Source: Oscillospiraceae bacterium
GTDB lineage: Bacteria; Bacillota; Clostridia; Oscillospirales; CAG-272
Length of the DNA: 12,336 nt
NCBI GenBank assembly: GCA_015063655.1
Contig: SVTU01000034.1
Coordinates: 1-12,336 of the forward strand
Reading direction: 5' to 3'
The notes under the pieces: generated by a model
Seen by the model: the letters and a program-made list of their open reading frames with translations, nothing else
Database searches by the model: none
What the model was told of the DNA's origin: nothing
Program-made: the position numbers and the translations under genes
Part shown: piece by piece, positions 6,645 to 12,336 of the stretch
Layout of the letters: each line of letters opens with the position of its first letter
Position numbering within the stretch: the stretch's first letter is position 1

Positions 6645-7181
6645 ATGCCCAGCAAATCGATTCTTGAACAGAAGCAGGCGATCGTTGCCGATCTCGCCGA
6701 AATGCTGAAGAATTCTCCTGCCGGTGTCGTTGTCAACTACCAGGGTATCACGGTAGATGCTGACACCAAAATGCGTAAGGCTCTGCGTGAAGCAGGCGTT
6801 AAGTATATGGTAATGAAGAATTCCATGACAGGCAGAGCGTGCGAGGAAGTCGGTCTTGGTGACATGAAGCAGTATCTTAACGGTATGACTGCTATTGCCA
6901 TCAGTGAAAGCGACCCTGTTGCTCCCGCAAAGGTCCTCAAGGAGTATGAGGAAAAGATCGAGTCCTTCCAGATCCTTGCCGGTTATCTTGACGGTGCCGT
7001 GGTTGACAAAGAAACCGTTATGGCACTGGCTGAGATTCCTTCCAAGGAAGTGCTTATTGCCAAGCTTCTCGGAAGCATCCGTTCTCCCCTTTACGGCTTC
7101 GCATACGCCATCCAGGCGATTATCGACAAGGACGGCGAAGGCGCAGAAGAGGCTGCACCCGCTCCCGCAGAAGAGGCGTAA
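6645..7181 (+). CDS. rplJ: Large-subunit ribosomal protein L10
   Basis: This 178-residue protein is L10 (uL10), the base of the L7/L12 stalk on the 50S subunit, where it recruits translation factors. The N-terminal part matches the family throughout: KQAIVADLAEMLKNSPAGVVVNYQGI (10-35), MRKALREAGVKYMVMKNSMTGRA and a C-terminal helix (about 133-160) that holds L12 dimers. The end is Ala/Glu-rich (GAEEAAPAPAEEA), common in Clostridia. A strong GGAGGTG sits at 6631-6637. It is preceded by a consensus promoter and an L10 leader, and is followed after 98 bases by rplL. Unlike most Firmicutes, rplK and rplA are not directly upstream; a regulator gene is found there. Confidence 0.98.
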   Translation: MPSKSILEQKQAIVADLAEMLKNSPAGVVVNYQGITVDADTKMRKALREAGVKYMVMKNSMTGRACEEVGLGDMKQYLNGMTAIAISESDPVAPAKVLKEYEEKIESFQILAGYLDGAVVDKETVMALAEIPSKEVLIAKLLGSIRSPLYGFAYAIQAIIDKDGEGAEEAAPAPAEEA

Positions 7182-7279
7182 TTCCTCTGCAAGCCATCGG
7201 GCGGCTTCATGACCCGAACCAATGCGCATAGCGCAAACATGACTAAAATAACAATCCATAATTTAGGAGGAAATTGAAA

Positions 7280-7657
7280 ATGGCATCCGAAAAGATTACC
7301 AACATTTTGGAAGAGATCAAGTCTCTTACCATTCTTGAGCTTGCTGACCTTGTAAAGGCAGTTGAAGAGGAGTTCGGCGTATCCGCTGCTGCTCCCGTAG
7401 GTGTTGTAGCCGTAGCTGGCGCTGCTGCTCCCGCCGCTGAGGAGAAGACCGAGTTTGACGTAGTTCTGAAGGAATTCGGCGCTAAGAAGCTCGACGTTAT
7501 CAAGGCTGTTCGTGAGATCACCGGCCTTGGCCTGAAGGAAGCTAAGGAGCTTGTTGAGGGCGCTCCCAAGAACGTTAAGGAAGGCGTTTCCAAGGATGAG
7601 GCTGAATCCCTCAAGAAGACCCTTGAGGCTGCCGGCGCTGTTGTTGAGATCAAGTAA
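7280..7657 (+). CDS. rplL: Large-subunit ribosomal protein L7/L12
   Basis: This 125-residue protein is L7/L12 (bL12), the mobile stalk protein that contacts GTPase translation factors. It has the N-terminal dimerisation helix pair (about 1-34), an Ala/Val/Pro-rich hinge (38-56), and the conserved C-terminal domain with EFDVVLKEFGAKKLDVIKAV and GLGLKEAKELVEGAPKNVKEGV. The ATG is chosen because AGGAGG (7265-7270) is nine bases away; a TTG two codons upstream would be only three bases from it. The 98-base spacer from rplJ contains two small possible hairpins of unknown value. rpoB does not follow: a strong terminator and a convergent gene come next. Confidence 0.98.
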   Translation: MASEKITNILEEIKSLTILELADLVKAVEEEFGVSAAAPVGVVAVAGAAAPAAEEKTEFDVVLKEFGAKKLDVIKAVREITGLGLKEAKELVEGAPKNVKEGVSKDEAESLKKTLEAAGAVVEIK

Positions 7658-7669
7658 TTTCAGCATAGC

Positions 7670-7709
7670 AAAAAAAGAAGGATGCACACATGTGCATCCT
7701 TCTTTTTTT
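7670..7709. terminator. Strong bidirectional terminator between rplL and the DUF554 gene
   Basis: A perfect 12-bp stem (GAAGGATGCACA, 7677-7688, with 7691-7702) is flanked by a run of seven A residues on the left and seven T residues on the right. It therefore works as an intrinsic terminator in both directions, ending rplJL on the plus strand and the DUF554 gene on the minus strand. Confidence 0.95.
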
Positions 7710-7713
7710 GCCG

Positions 7714-8448
7714 TTACATAAACAAACAGAACAGCAGGGGTAAGAATACGGCAGGCAGGTGGTTCATGATCTTCAGCTTAGTCAGCCCCAGCATATTCAA
7801 GCCAAGTCCCATGATCAGCAGTGAGCCGACCGCTGTCATTTCCGTGATCACGTAGGTCGTCAGATACGGGGCAATGAGCGTGGCCAACAGCGTGATACTG
7901 CCTTGATACAGCAGGATCAAGCCCGAGGAGAACAACACGCCAAAGCCCATGGTAGAGGCAAACACCACCGCCACACACATATCAATAAGCCCCTTGGTGT
8001 ATTGCATGGTATGATCACGCATAAGCCCGCTGTTCAATGCGCCCACGATGGCCATAGAGCCAACGCAGAACAGAAGGCTGGCACTCACAAAGCCTCGTGT
8101 GACCTCACCGAAGCGGCCCTTTGTCGCTCTCTCCAGCTTCTCCCCCAACACCTCCATACCATGCTCCAGGCGGCACAGCTCTCCGATCACGGTGCCAAAC
8201 ACAATACAGAGGATCACAAGGATCATATTGGTCGTTTTGATCGCTCCCTGCACGCCGATGAGGATGACGCACAACGCCAAACCCTTCATCAGGGCATCGG
8301 AAACCCTTTGCATCGCACCGCCCTCTGCTCCCCGCTTCATCACACTGCGCAGCAGTAAGCCAAAGGAAGCACCTGCTAAGACCATCAAAGCATTGACGAT
8401 GGACCCCCACAGAGAGATCGACGTGATGCTCTTCCACAATTCCGTCAT
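7714..8448 (-). CDS. DUF554 family integral membrane protein (YdfK-like)
   Basis: This protein of 244 residues (from the ATG) has about seven hydrophobic helices and the conserved blocks of the DUF554 family: GSIVNALMVLAGASFGLLL near the N-terminus, FGTVIGELCRLE, FCVGSMAIVGALNSGL, KGLIDMCVAVVFASTMGFGVLFS and LLYQGSITLLA. Family members are widespread in Firmicutes; their function is not established, though transport has been suggested. The start is uncertain: a TTG at 8460 is also in frame, but neither has a clear Shine-Dalgarno sequence. Both lie directly after the hairpin terminator of ftsZ, which leaves almost no leader. The gene may be read by leak-through from ftsZ or from a weak promoter inside the end of ftsZ. 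Confidence 0.88.
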   Translation of the reverse strand: MTELWKSITSISLWGSIVNALMVLAGASFGLLLRSVMKRGAEGGAMQRVSDALMKGLALCVILIGVQGAIKTTNMILVILCIVFGTVIGELCRLEHGMEVLGEKLERATKGRFGEVTRGFVSASLLFCVGSMAIVGALNSGLMRDHTMQYTKGLIDMCVAVVFASTMGFGVLFSSGLILLYQGSITLLATLIAPYLTTYVITEMTAVGSLLIMGLGLNMLGLTKLKIMNHLPAVFLPLLFCLFM

Positions 8449-8458
8449 AGGTTTTACC

Positions 8459-8495
8459 AAAAAGATGGGCTGTCGCGGTGAAGCGACAGCCCATC
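8459..8495 (-). terminator. Intrinsic terminator after ftsZ
   Basis: On the minus strand a perfect 13-bp stem (GATGGGCTGTCGC, at 8495-8483, pairs with 8476-8464) with a six-base loop is followed by five T residues. It is 13 bases past the ftsZ stop codon and closes the division cluster. The T-run overlaps the possible TTG start of the DUF554 gene. Confidence 0.9.
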
Positions 8496-8508
8496 GTTTC
8501 CTTATATG

Positions 8509-9603
8509 TTATTTGTTGCCAAACAGACCGCCGAAGAAATCGTCGAGGTCAAACTCTCCGCTCTTCTTCTTGGGCTGCTCTGCCTTAGCCGTCTCGTTAG
8601 CGGACTTATAGGAAACGACCGTCTCCTCCTCGCCGTCCTCCGCATTCTTCTTCTCGAAGCCCGTAGCGACGATGGTGATGCGCATCTCATCCTCAAGCTC
8701 GGGATCAAAGGCAACACCCCAAATAACGTTGGCGTCCTCACTGCACTCGGCCTTGATCATGGAAGCGGCAATATCCACGTCCTCAAGTCCAATATCGGGA
8801 GAAGCGGTGATGTTGATGATCACGCCTGTTGCACCCTGAATGGAGGTCTCAAGCAGCGGGCTGGAGATAGCCATCTTTGCGGCGATCTCTGCCTTATCCT
8901 TACCCGAAGCCGAGCCAACACCCATGTGAGCATAGCCCGAATGAGCCATGATGGACGTTACGTCTGCAAAGTCAAGGTTGATGAAGCCGGGAACGTTGAT
9001 CAGGTCGGAAATACTCTGCACGCCGCGGCGCAGCACGTCGTCAGCCTGCTCGAAGGCATTGGCAAGGGTAATTCTGGTGTCGGTAGCCATCTTCAGCCTC
9101 TCGTTGGGAATGACCAACAGAGAGTCAACGTACTGGCGAAGCTCGGAAATACCCTCAACGGCGTTATCCATTCTCTTCTTACCCTCAAAGGCGAAGGGCT
9201 TGGTTACGATACCAACCGTCAGAATATCCATCTCGTGAGCCACTCTGGCAACAATGGGAGCCGCACCCGTACCGGTTCCGCCGCCCATACCTGCGGTAAC
9301 GAATACCATATCGGCACCGTTCAGAAGAGCCTTCAGCTCGTCGATCGACTCCTCAGCGGCACGTGCGCCGATCTCGGGATTGGCACCTGCGCCAAAGCCC
9401 TTGGTAATCTTCTCACCGATAACAAGCTGAGTCGAGGCATTGGAATGGTTCAATGCCTGTCTGTCCGTGTTGATGGTAACAAAGTCAACACCCTGAATAT
9501 TTTTGGAAATCATTCTGTTAACGGCGTTATTTCCACCGCCGCCTACGCCGATTACCTTGATACAAACGCCGCGCTCGCAGCTGTCATCGTGTTCGAAAGT
9601 CAT
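8509..9603 (-). CDS. ftsZ: Cell division protein FtsZ
   Basis: This 364-residue tubulin-like GTPase forms the Z ring. Seen motifs: the nucleotide-binding start IGVGGGGNNAVNRM (18-31), the tubulin signature GGGTGTG (107-113), TKPFAFEGKKR (134-144), NERL (167-170), and the T7 loop NLDFADV (209-215) with the catalytic Asp residues. A short charged linker (about 328-350) leads to the tail EFDLDDFFGGLFGNK. This tail lacks the usual D-I-P-x-F-L-R pattern that binds FtsA or SepF, so partner binding may differ. The frame extends upstream by 72 codons, but GGAGG at 9616-9612 fixes the start at this ATG. The gene follows ftsQ after 260 bases and has its own promoter; no ftsA lies between them. A terminator follows. 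Confidence 0.98.
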   Translation of the reverse strand: MTFEHDDSCERGVCIKVIGVGGGGNNAVNRMISKNIQGVDFVTINTDRQALNHSNASTQLVIGEKITKGFGAGANPEIGARAAEESIDELKALLNGADMVFVTAGMGGGTGTGAAPIVARVAHEMDILTVGIVTKPFAFEGKKRMDNAVEGISELRQYVDSLLVIPNERLKMATDTRITLANAFEQADDVLRRGVQSISDLINVPGFINLDFADVTSIMAHSGYAHMGVGSASGKDKAEIAAKMAISSPLLETSIQGATGVIINITASPDIGLEDVDIAASMIKAECSEDANVIWGVAFDPELEDEMRITIVATGFEKKNAEDGEEETVVSYKSANETAKAEQPKKKSGEFDLDDFFGGLFGNK

Positions 9604-9677
9604 GTTTTTATTCCTCCGTTTTTTATTCTTCTCTCTTTTTCTTTCGCCGAAAGCCATAAAGAAATATTCTATATATA

Positions 9678-9706
9678 ATGATACTATATTTTTGCAAATA
9701 TTGCAA
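9678..9706 (-). promoter_or_regulatory. Probable ftsZ promoter
   Basis: On the minus strand TTGCAA (9706-9701) and TATCAT (9683-9678) are separated by 17 bases, about 75 bases before the ftsZ start codon. A second TTGCAA (9697-9692) lies nearby. The region upstream of the -35 box is a series of phased A-tracts, which would favour a strong promoter. Confidence 0.65.
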
Positions 9707-9710
9707 CACC

Positions 9711-9757
9711 TTTTTTTGAATTTTTCATGTTTTTTTACATTTTTTCGGCGTTTTTTT
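9711..9757 (-). promoter_or_regulatory. Helically phased A-tracts upstream of the ftsZ promoter
   Basis: Five runs of 5-7 A residues (minus strand) occupy 9711-9717, 9721-9725, 9730-9736, 9740-9745 and 9751-9757. Their centres are 9 to 11.5 bases apart, close to one helical turn, so the segment should be intrinsically bent. It begins five bases upstream of the -35 box and may act as an UP-type element. Confidence 0.6.
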
Positions 9758-9815
9758 GACCGCCTCCCGCTTTTGGTCACTTTTCGCCGAGCATAGAGCG
9801 TAATCGTATAAATCA

Positions 9816-9856
9816 GCACGGTGTGACAGCTGCTCTTTCAGCCTGCCACACCGTGC
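9816..9856 (-). terminator. Stable hairpin just after ftsQ; possible weak terminator
   Basis: GCACGGTGTG pairs perfectly with CACACCGTGC around a 21-base inner segment that can itself pair further (GCAG with CTGT). It starts 7 bases after the ftsQ stop codon. The minus strand then reads TGATTTATACG, which is not a good U-tract, so it may be a partial terminator, an RNA-stability element or a processing site between ftsQ and ftsZ. Confidence 0.5.
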
Positions 9857-9863
9857 CGTATGC

Positions 9864-10661
9864 TCATGATTCCATTCTGATATAGATCTGTGAGGGATCG
9901 GATGCATCGATCTCTGCGCCTGTCGCACCGTCAAGGCGAGGATCCTCCAAGGCCTTTTCCACTGCCTCCAGCTTTTCCTCCAGATCCCGAAGCGTACCCA
10001 TGTAGACACGGAATTTCCCGTCTACCTCGATGTGTATTTCAAATCGGTTTTCAATATCCAACAGCGTGAGTCTGGTTTTGAAGGACGTCATTTTTGCCTT
10101 TTCCATCAACTCCTCGGCATAGCGGATCTCGGTCTCGTTCTCGCCATACACCAGCGTCTCCCCCACCACGGCCCGCTTAACGGAGGGTAAGGTCAACCTA
10201 GGCACACCGCCGTTGATAAATTTTTGCACGTTGGCTGTCTCCTCGATCACCAGTAGCTCATCGTCAAGGGCATAGCAATCCCCCGCCAGGGTAATATACC
10301 ATGCCGCCCGCTTCTCCTGTAGAACCATGCGGAGCGTATTGGGAAAGGATGGCTTGACCGTAACTGTCTCCAAATACGGACACTCACGCAAGATGCGCTC
10401 CTCCAATTCATCGCAATCCAAGCGATACAAAGCCTCACCGCGTCTAACGCCTGCCGCCTCAATGATCTGCTCCCGATCATAGGAGAAATCGCCCACAAGC
10501 TCGATATTCTTAACACTCAGAAAGCCAAAGGCATACCGCAGAAGGGCCGCAAGGGCCAAAAGAGACATCACGATAAGCAAAGCGTATACGGCAAAAGTGC
10601 GAACGTTGATCACGACCACACGCTCTTTTTTCTTTTGTGCTTCCCTGTTACGCTGTCTCAT
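9864..10661 (-). CDS. ftsQ: Cell division protein FtsQ/DivIB
   Basis: This 265-residue bitopic protein belongs to the septal FtsQ/DivIB-FtsL-FtsB/DivIC complex. It has a basic cytoplasmic start (1-14), one helix (about 22-47), then a POTRA domain (about 49-117) with the conserved LSVKNIELVGDFSYDREQIIEAAGV, ALYRLD, and the RECPYLETVTVKPSFPNTLRMVLQEK block typical of the family. The beta domain follows, with WYITLAGDCYALDDELLVI and PRLTLP. A longer frame adds 27 residues upstream, but these overlap the end of murG; AAAGGAGAG about 5-8 bases before this ATG sets the start. It follows murG by 16 bases, so it is cotranscribed with it. Here, as in other Clostridia, it sits near the end of the division and cell-wall cluster. 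Confidence 0.95.
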   Translation of the reverse strand: MRQRNREAQKKKERVVVINVRTFAVYALLIVMSLLALAALLRYAFGFLSVKNIELVGDFSYDREQIIEAAGVRRGEALYRLDCDELEERILRECPYLETVTVKPSFPNTLRMVLQEKRAAWYITLAGDCYALDDELLVIEETANVQKFINGGVPRLTLPSVKRAVVGETLVYGENETEIRYAEELMEKAKMTSFKTRLTLLDIENRFEIHIEVDGKFRVYMGTLRDLEEKLEAVEKALEDPRLDGATGAEIDASDPSQIYIRMES

Positions 10662-10677
10662 GCTGTCTCTCCTTTCC

Positions 10678-11793
10678 TTACTTTTTGCGGCAGAGTGCCG
10701 TGATCTCCTGCCAGATCCGTTTGCCAACGTCGGGCTTGGCAAAGGCCGTTACCGCCTCTTCCATGCGCTTGCGCTGTTCCTCGTTGTCAACAAGATACGC
10801 TACCTCCCTGGCAAGTCGGTCGCCTATCAGCTCCTTTTCCTCAAGCAGACCCGATGCGCCCGCATCGTAGAGGAGCTTGGCATTTTTATACTGATGGTTA
10901 TCTGTAACGTTGGGTGACGGGATAAAGATTGCCACCTTGCCGTTGGCCGCCACCTCGGAGATGGTCATAGCCCCCGCACGGCATATCACAATATCGGCTG
11001 CCGCCATATACAAAGGCATATCGTAAATGTATTCCTGCAAAACAAGATTTTGGTATTCCCCAAGGCCGTTCTCATCAAAGCGCTGCTTGACCTCTTCGTA
11101 TTCTCGGTTACCCGTAGCGTGAACGTGCATCACGTCGGGGCGCACCGAAGAAAAGCTCTTCATCAAGGAAAGAGCGGCACGGTTGACCTCAGTAGCGCCA
11201 AGGCTTCCGCCGTAGGACAGGATCACAGTTCTTACCGTATCGGGAATGCCCAGCCTTTGTCTTGCCTCCTGCTTATCCACCGTTCCAAAGGAGCGGGCAA
11301 TCGGGTTGCCGACCGCTACCACACGGCGATCCGTTTTGATCTGCTGTGCCGTTGACTCAAAATTGGTGAGAATGGTGTCCACCCGCGACTGCAAGCGGCG
11401 CACGGCAATGCCGGGAATGGCATTGGACTCATGCACCATGGTGGGTATCCCAAGCTTGGCGGCAGCCTCAAGCGGCGGCCAGCAGGCGTAGCCACCCGTA
11501 CCGATCACGATATCGGGGCGAAACTCCTCAATCAAACGCTTCGCCTTTTGGCGGGAGGTCAGGATCAGATATGCGGTTTTGATATTGGACAAGGACAAGG
11601 AGCGACGAATGCCCTGAATCTCCACGTGATACAGCGCATAACCCGCCTTGGGAACCAAGCGGTTCTCAATACCCTTGGACGTTCCCACAAAGGCGATCTC
11701 AGCCCCCCCGTCATTTTGCTTGATGATATCGGCAATGGCCAAGGCAGGGTTGACGTGTCCGCCCGTGCCTCCGCCCGTCAGTAGCACTCTCAT
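10678..11793 (-). CDS. murG: UDP-N-acetylglucosamine--N-acetylmuramyl-(pentapeptide) pyrophosphoryl-undecaprenol N-acetylglucosamine transferase
   Basis: This 371-residue GT28 glycosyltransferase adds GlcNAc to lipid I to make lipid II on the inner face of the membrane. The glycine-rich loops and other hallmarks are all present: GGGTGGHVNPA (7-17), GTGGYACWP (98-106), HESNAIPG (121-128), SYGGSLGA (193-200), CRAGAMTISE (271-280) and IPSPNVTDNHQYKNA (291-305). The His13 and Glu122 positions match the catalytic and binding residues of the family. The frame continues 24 codons upstream into ftsW; AAGGAG about 6 bases before this ATG decides the start. It lies 19 bases after ftsW/spoVE and 16 bases before ftsQ, so all three are one transcript. 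Confidence 0.98.
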   Translation of the reverse strand: MRVLLTGGGTGGHVNPALAIADIIKQNDGGAEIAFVGTSKGIENRLVPKAGYALYHVEIQGIRRSLSLSNIKTAYLILTSRQKAKRLIEEFRPDIVIGTGGYACWPPLEAAAKLGIPTMVHESNAIPGIAVRRLQSRVDTILTNFESTAQQIKTDRRVVAVGNPIARSFGTVDKQEARQRLGIPDTVRTVILSYGGSLGATEVNRAALSLMKSFSSVRPDVMHVHATGNREYEEVKQRFDENGLGEYQNLVLQEYIYDMPLYMAAADIVICRAGAMTISEVAANGKVAIFIPSPNVTDNHQYKNAKLLYDAGASGLLEEKELIGDRLAREVAYLVDNEEQRKRMEEAVTAFAKPDVGKRIWQEITALCRKK

Positions 11794-11812
11794 AGTATCT
11801 CCTTTGGTTGCC

Positions 11813-12336
11813 TTACTGCTTCTGTGCAGAAAACCTGGATATAGACAAAATAATACCGACCTCAAAGATTTGAAGCATCAAGGCCGTGCCTCCCGAGCTA
11901 AAGAACGGAAGGGCGATACCCGTATTGGGCATGGAATTGGTGACCACCGCAATGTTCATGGCGACCTGCAGGGCGATCTTAAAGGTCAAGCCCCACACCG
12001 TTAGAGCGCAGAACTTATCGGGGGCGTGACGGCCGATCTGAATGCCTCGCCAGATCAACAGACCAAAGACCAGCACCAGAGCAAACGCACCGATAAAGCC
12101 AAGCTCCTCGCAAACGATGGTAAAGATAAAGTCGTTTTGGGGCTGCGAGACGTAACCGAATTTTTGTCGGCTTCCGCCAATGCCCACGCCGAAAAAGCCT
12201 CCCGAGCCGATGGCATACAAGCCCTGCAGGGTTTGCCAGGCCTGCCCGAGGGGGTCAACCTGATCCAAATGCAGCCAAATATTGACACGGTCCTGTGCAT
12301 ACGAGGACACCGCAATCAGAAAGATACCTGCGGCGG
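11813..12336 (-). CDS. ftsW: FtsW/SpoVE-type septal peptidoglycan polymerase, C-terminal part
   Basis: The frame is open to the window edge, so about 173 C-terminal residues of a SEDS glycosyltransferase are seen; the true start lies beyond base 12336. Conserved blocks are AWQTLQGLYAIGSGGFFGVGIGGSRQK, YVSQPQNDFIFTIVCEELGFIGA, the motif NIAVVTNSMPNTGIALPFFSSGGTA, and the end GIILSISR. SEDS proteins polymerise lipid II outside the membrane with a partner PBP. The usual PF.SYGG is FFSSGG here, a mild change. The position directly before murG fits ftsW or spoVE; RodA is less likely. FtsW and SpoVE cannot be told apart from this fragment. Transcription continues into murG. Confidence 0.93.
   Translation of the reverse strand, partial: AAGIFLIAVSSYAQDRVNIWLHLDQVDPLGQAWQTLQGLYAIGSGGFFGVGIGGSRQKFGYVSQPQNDFIFTIVCEELGFIGAFALVLVFGLLIWRGIQIGRHAPDKFCALTVWGLTFKIALQVAMNIAVVTNSMPNTGIALPFFSSGGTALMLQIFEVGIILSISRFSAQKQ

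Noticed and set aside
7191..7234. Two small hairpins (AAGCC/GGCTT and GCGC-ATA-GCGC) in the rplJ-rplL spacer as regulatory elements
   Set aside because: Stems of only four to five pairs without a known motif; they could be chance. Conservation in relatives would be needed.
9604..9819. A 72-codon N-terminal extension of FtsZ
   Set aside because: It is Lys/Arg-rich and crosses the A-tract and promoter region; GGAGG next to the ATG at 9603 and the normal FtsZ start rule it out.

Overview
The window looks like chromosomal DNA of a Gram-positive bacterium of the Bacillota, most probably a member of class Clostridia. This is inferred from the strong AGGAGG-type ribosome binding sites, a Firmicutes-type L10 leader ahead of rplJ, a murG-ftsQ(divIB)-ftsZ cluster, a DUF554 membrane protein and a CzrA-type zinc sensor. 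There is no rRNA, tRNA, CRISPR array, transposase or phage gene. Gaps between genes are short (the longest is about 260 bases), so no long empty stretch exists.

Layout: (1) The 3' end of a surface or propeller-like protein with a Pro/Thr/Glu tail runs into a bidirectional hairpin terminator. (2) On the minus strand lies a two-gene unit: a single-pass membrane protein with an Ig-like (DUF5011-type) outer domain, and a membrane-anchored ComEC-like metallo-beta-lactamase-fold hydrolase. The two overlap by one base and have their own promoter. (3) Next comes a minus-strand metal-resistance operon: a CzrA-like ArsR/SmtB repressor with a palindromic operator over its promoter, followed by a Zn/Cd-type P1B ATPase whose N-terminus is a Cys/His array built from 15-bp tandem repeats. 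(4) Divergent from it, on the plus strand, is a polytopic membrane protein of unknown function, closely coupled to a small DeoR-type HTH protein that keeps a WCX-like C-terminal domain but lacks the WYL domain. (5) rplJ-rplL (L10, L7/L12) stand alone, with a consensus promoter, an L10 autoregulatory leader, a leader terminator and a strong end terminator. (6) On the minus strand is the end of a division and cell-wall cluster, read as ftsW/spoVE (partial) - murG - ftsQ - ftsZ, and then a DUF554 membrane protein beyond the ftsZ terminator.

Working together: MurG makes lipid II and FtsW/SpoVE polymerises it. FtsQ/DivIB and FtsZ organise the septum. ftsZ also has its own promoter, preceded by helically phased A-tracts, and no ftsA lies between ftsQ and ftsZ. 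The metal operon reads as a self-contained zinc/cadmium sensing and export module.

Most of the window is ordinary housekeeping. The least explained parts are the WYL-less regulator with its membrane partner, the DUF5011/MBL pair, the repeat-built metal-binding tail of the ATPase, and the unusual FtsZ C-terminal tail.
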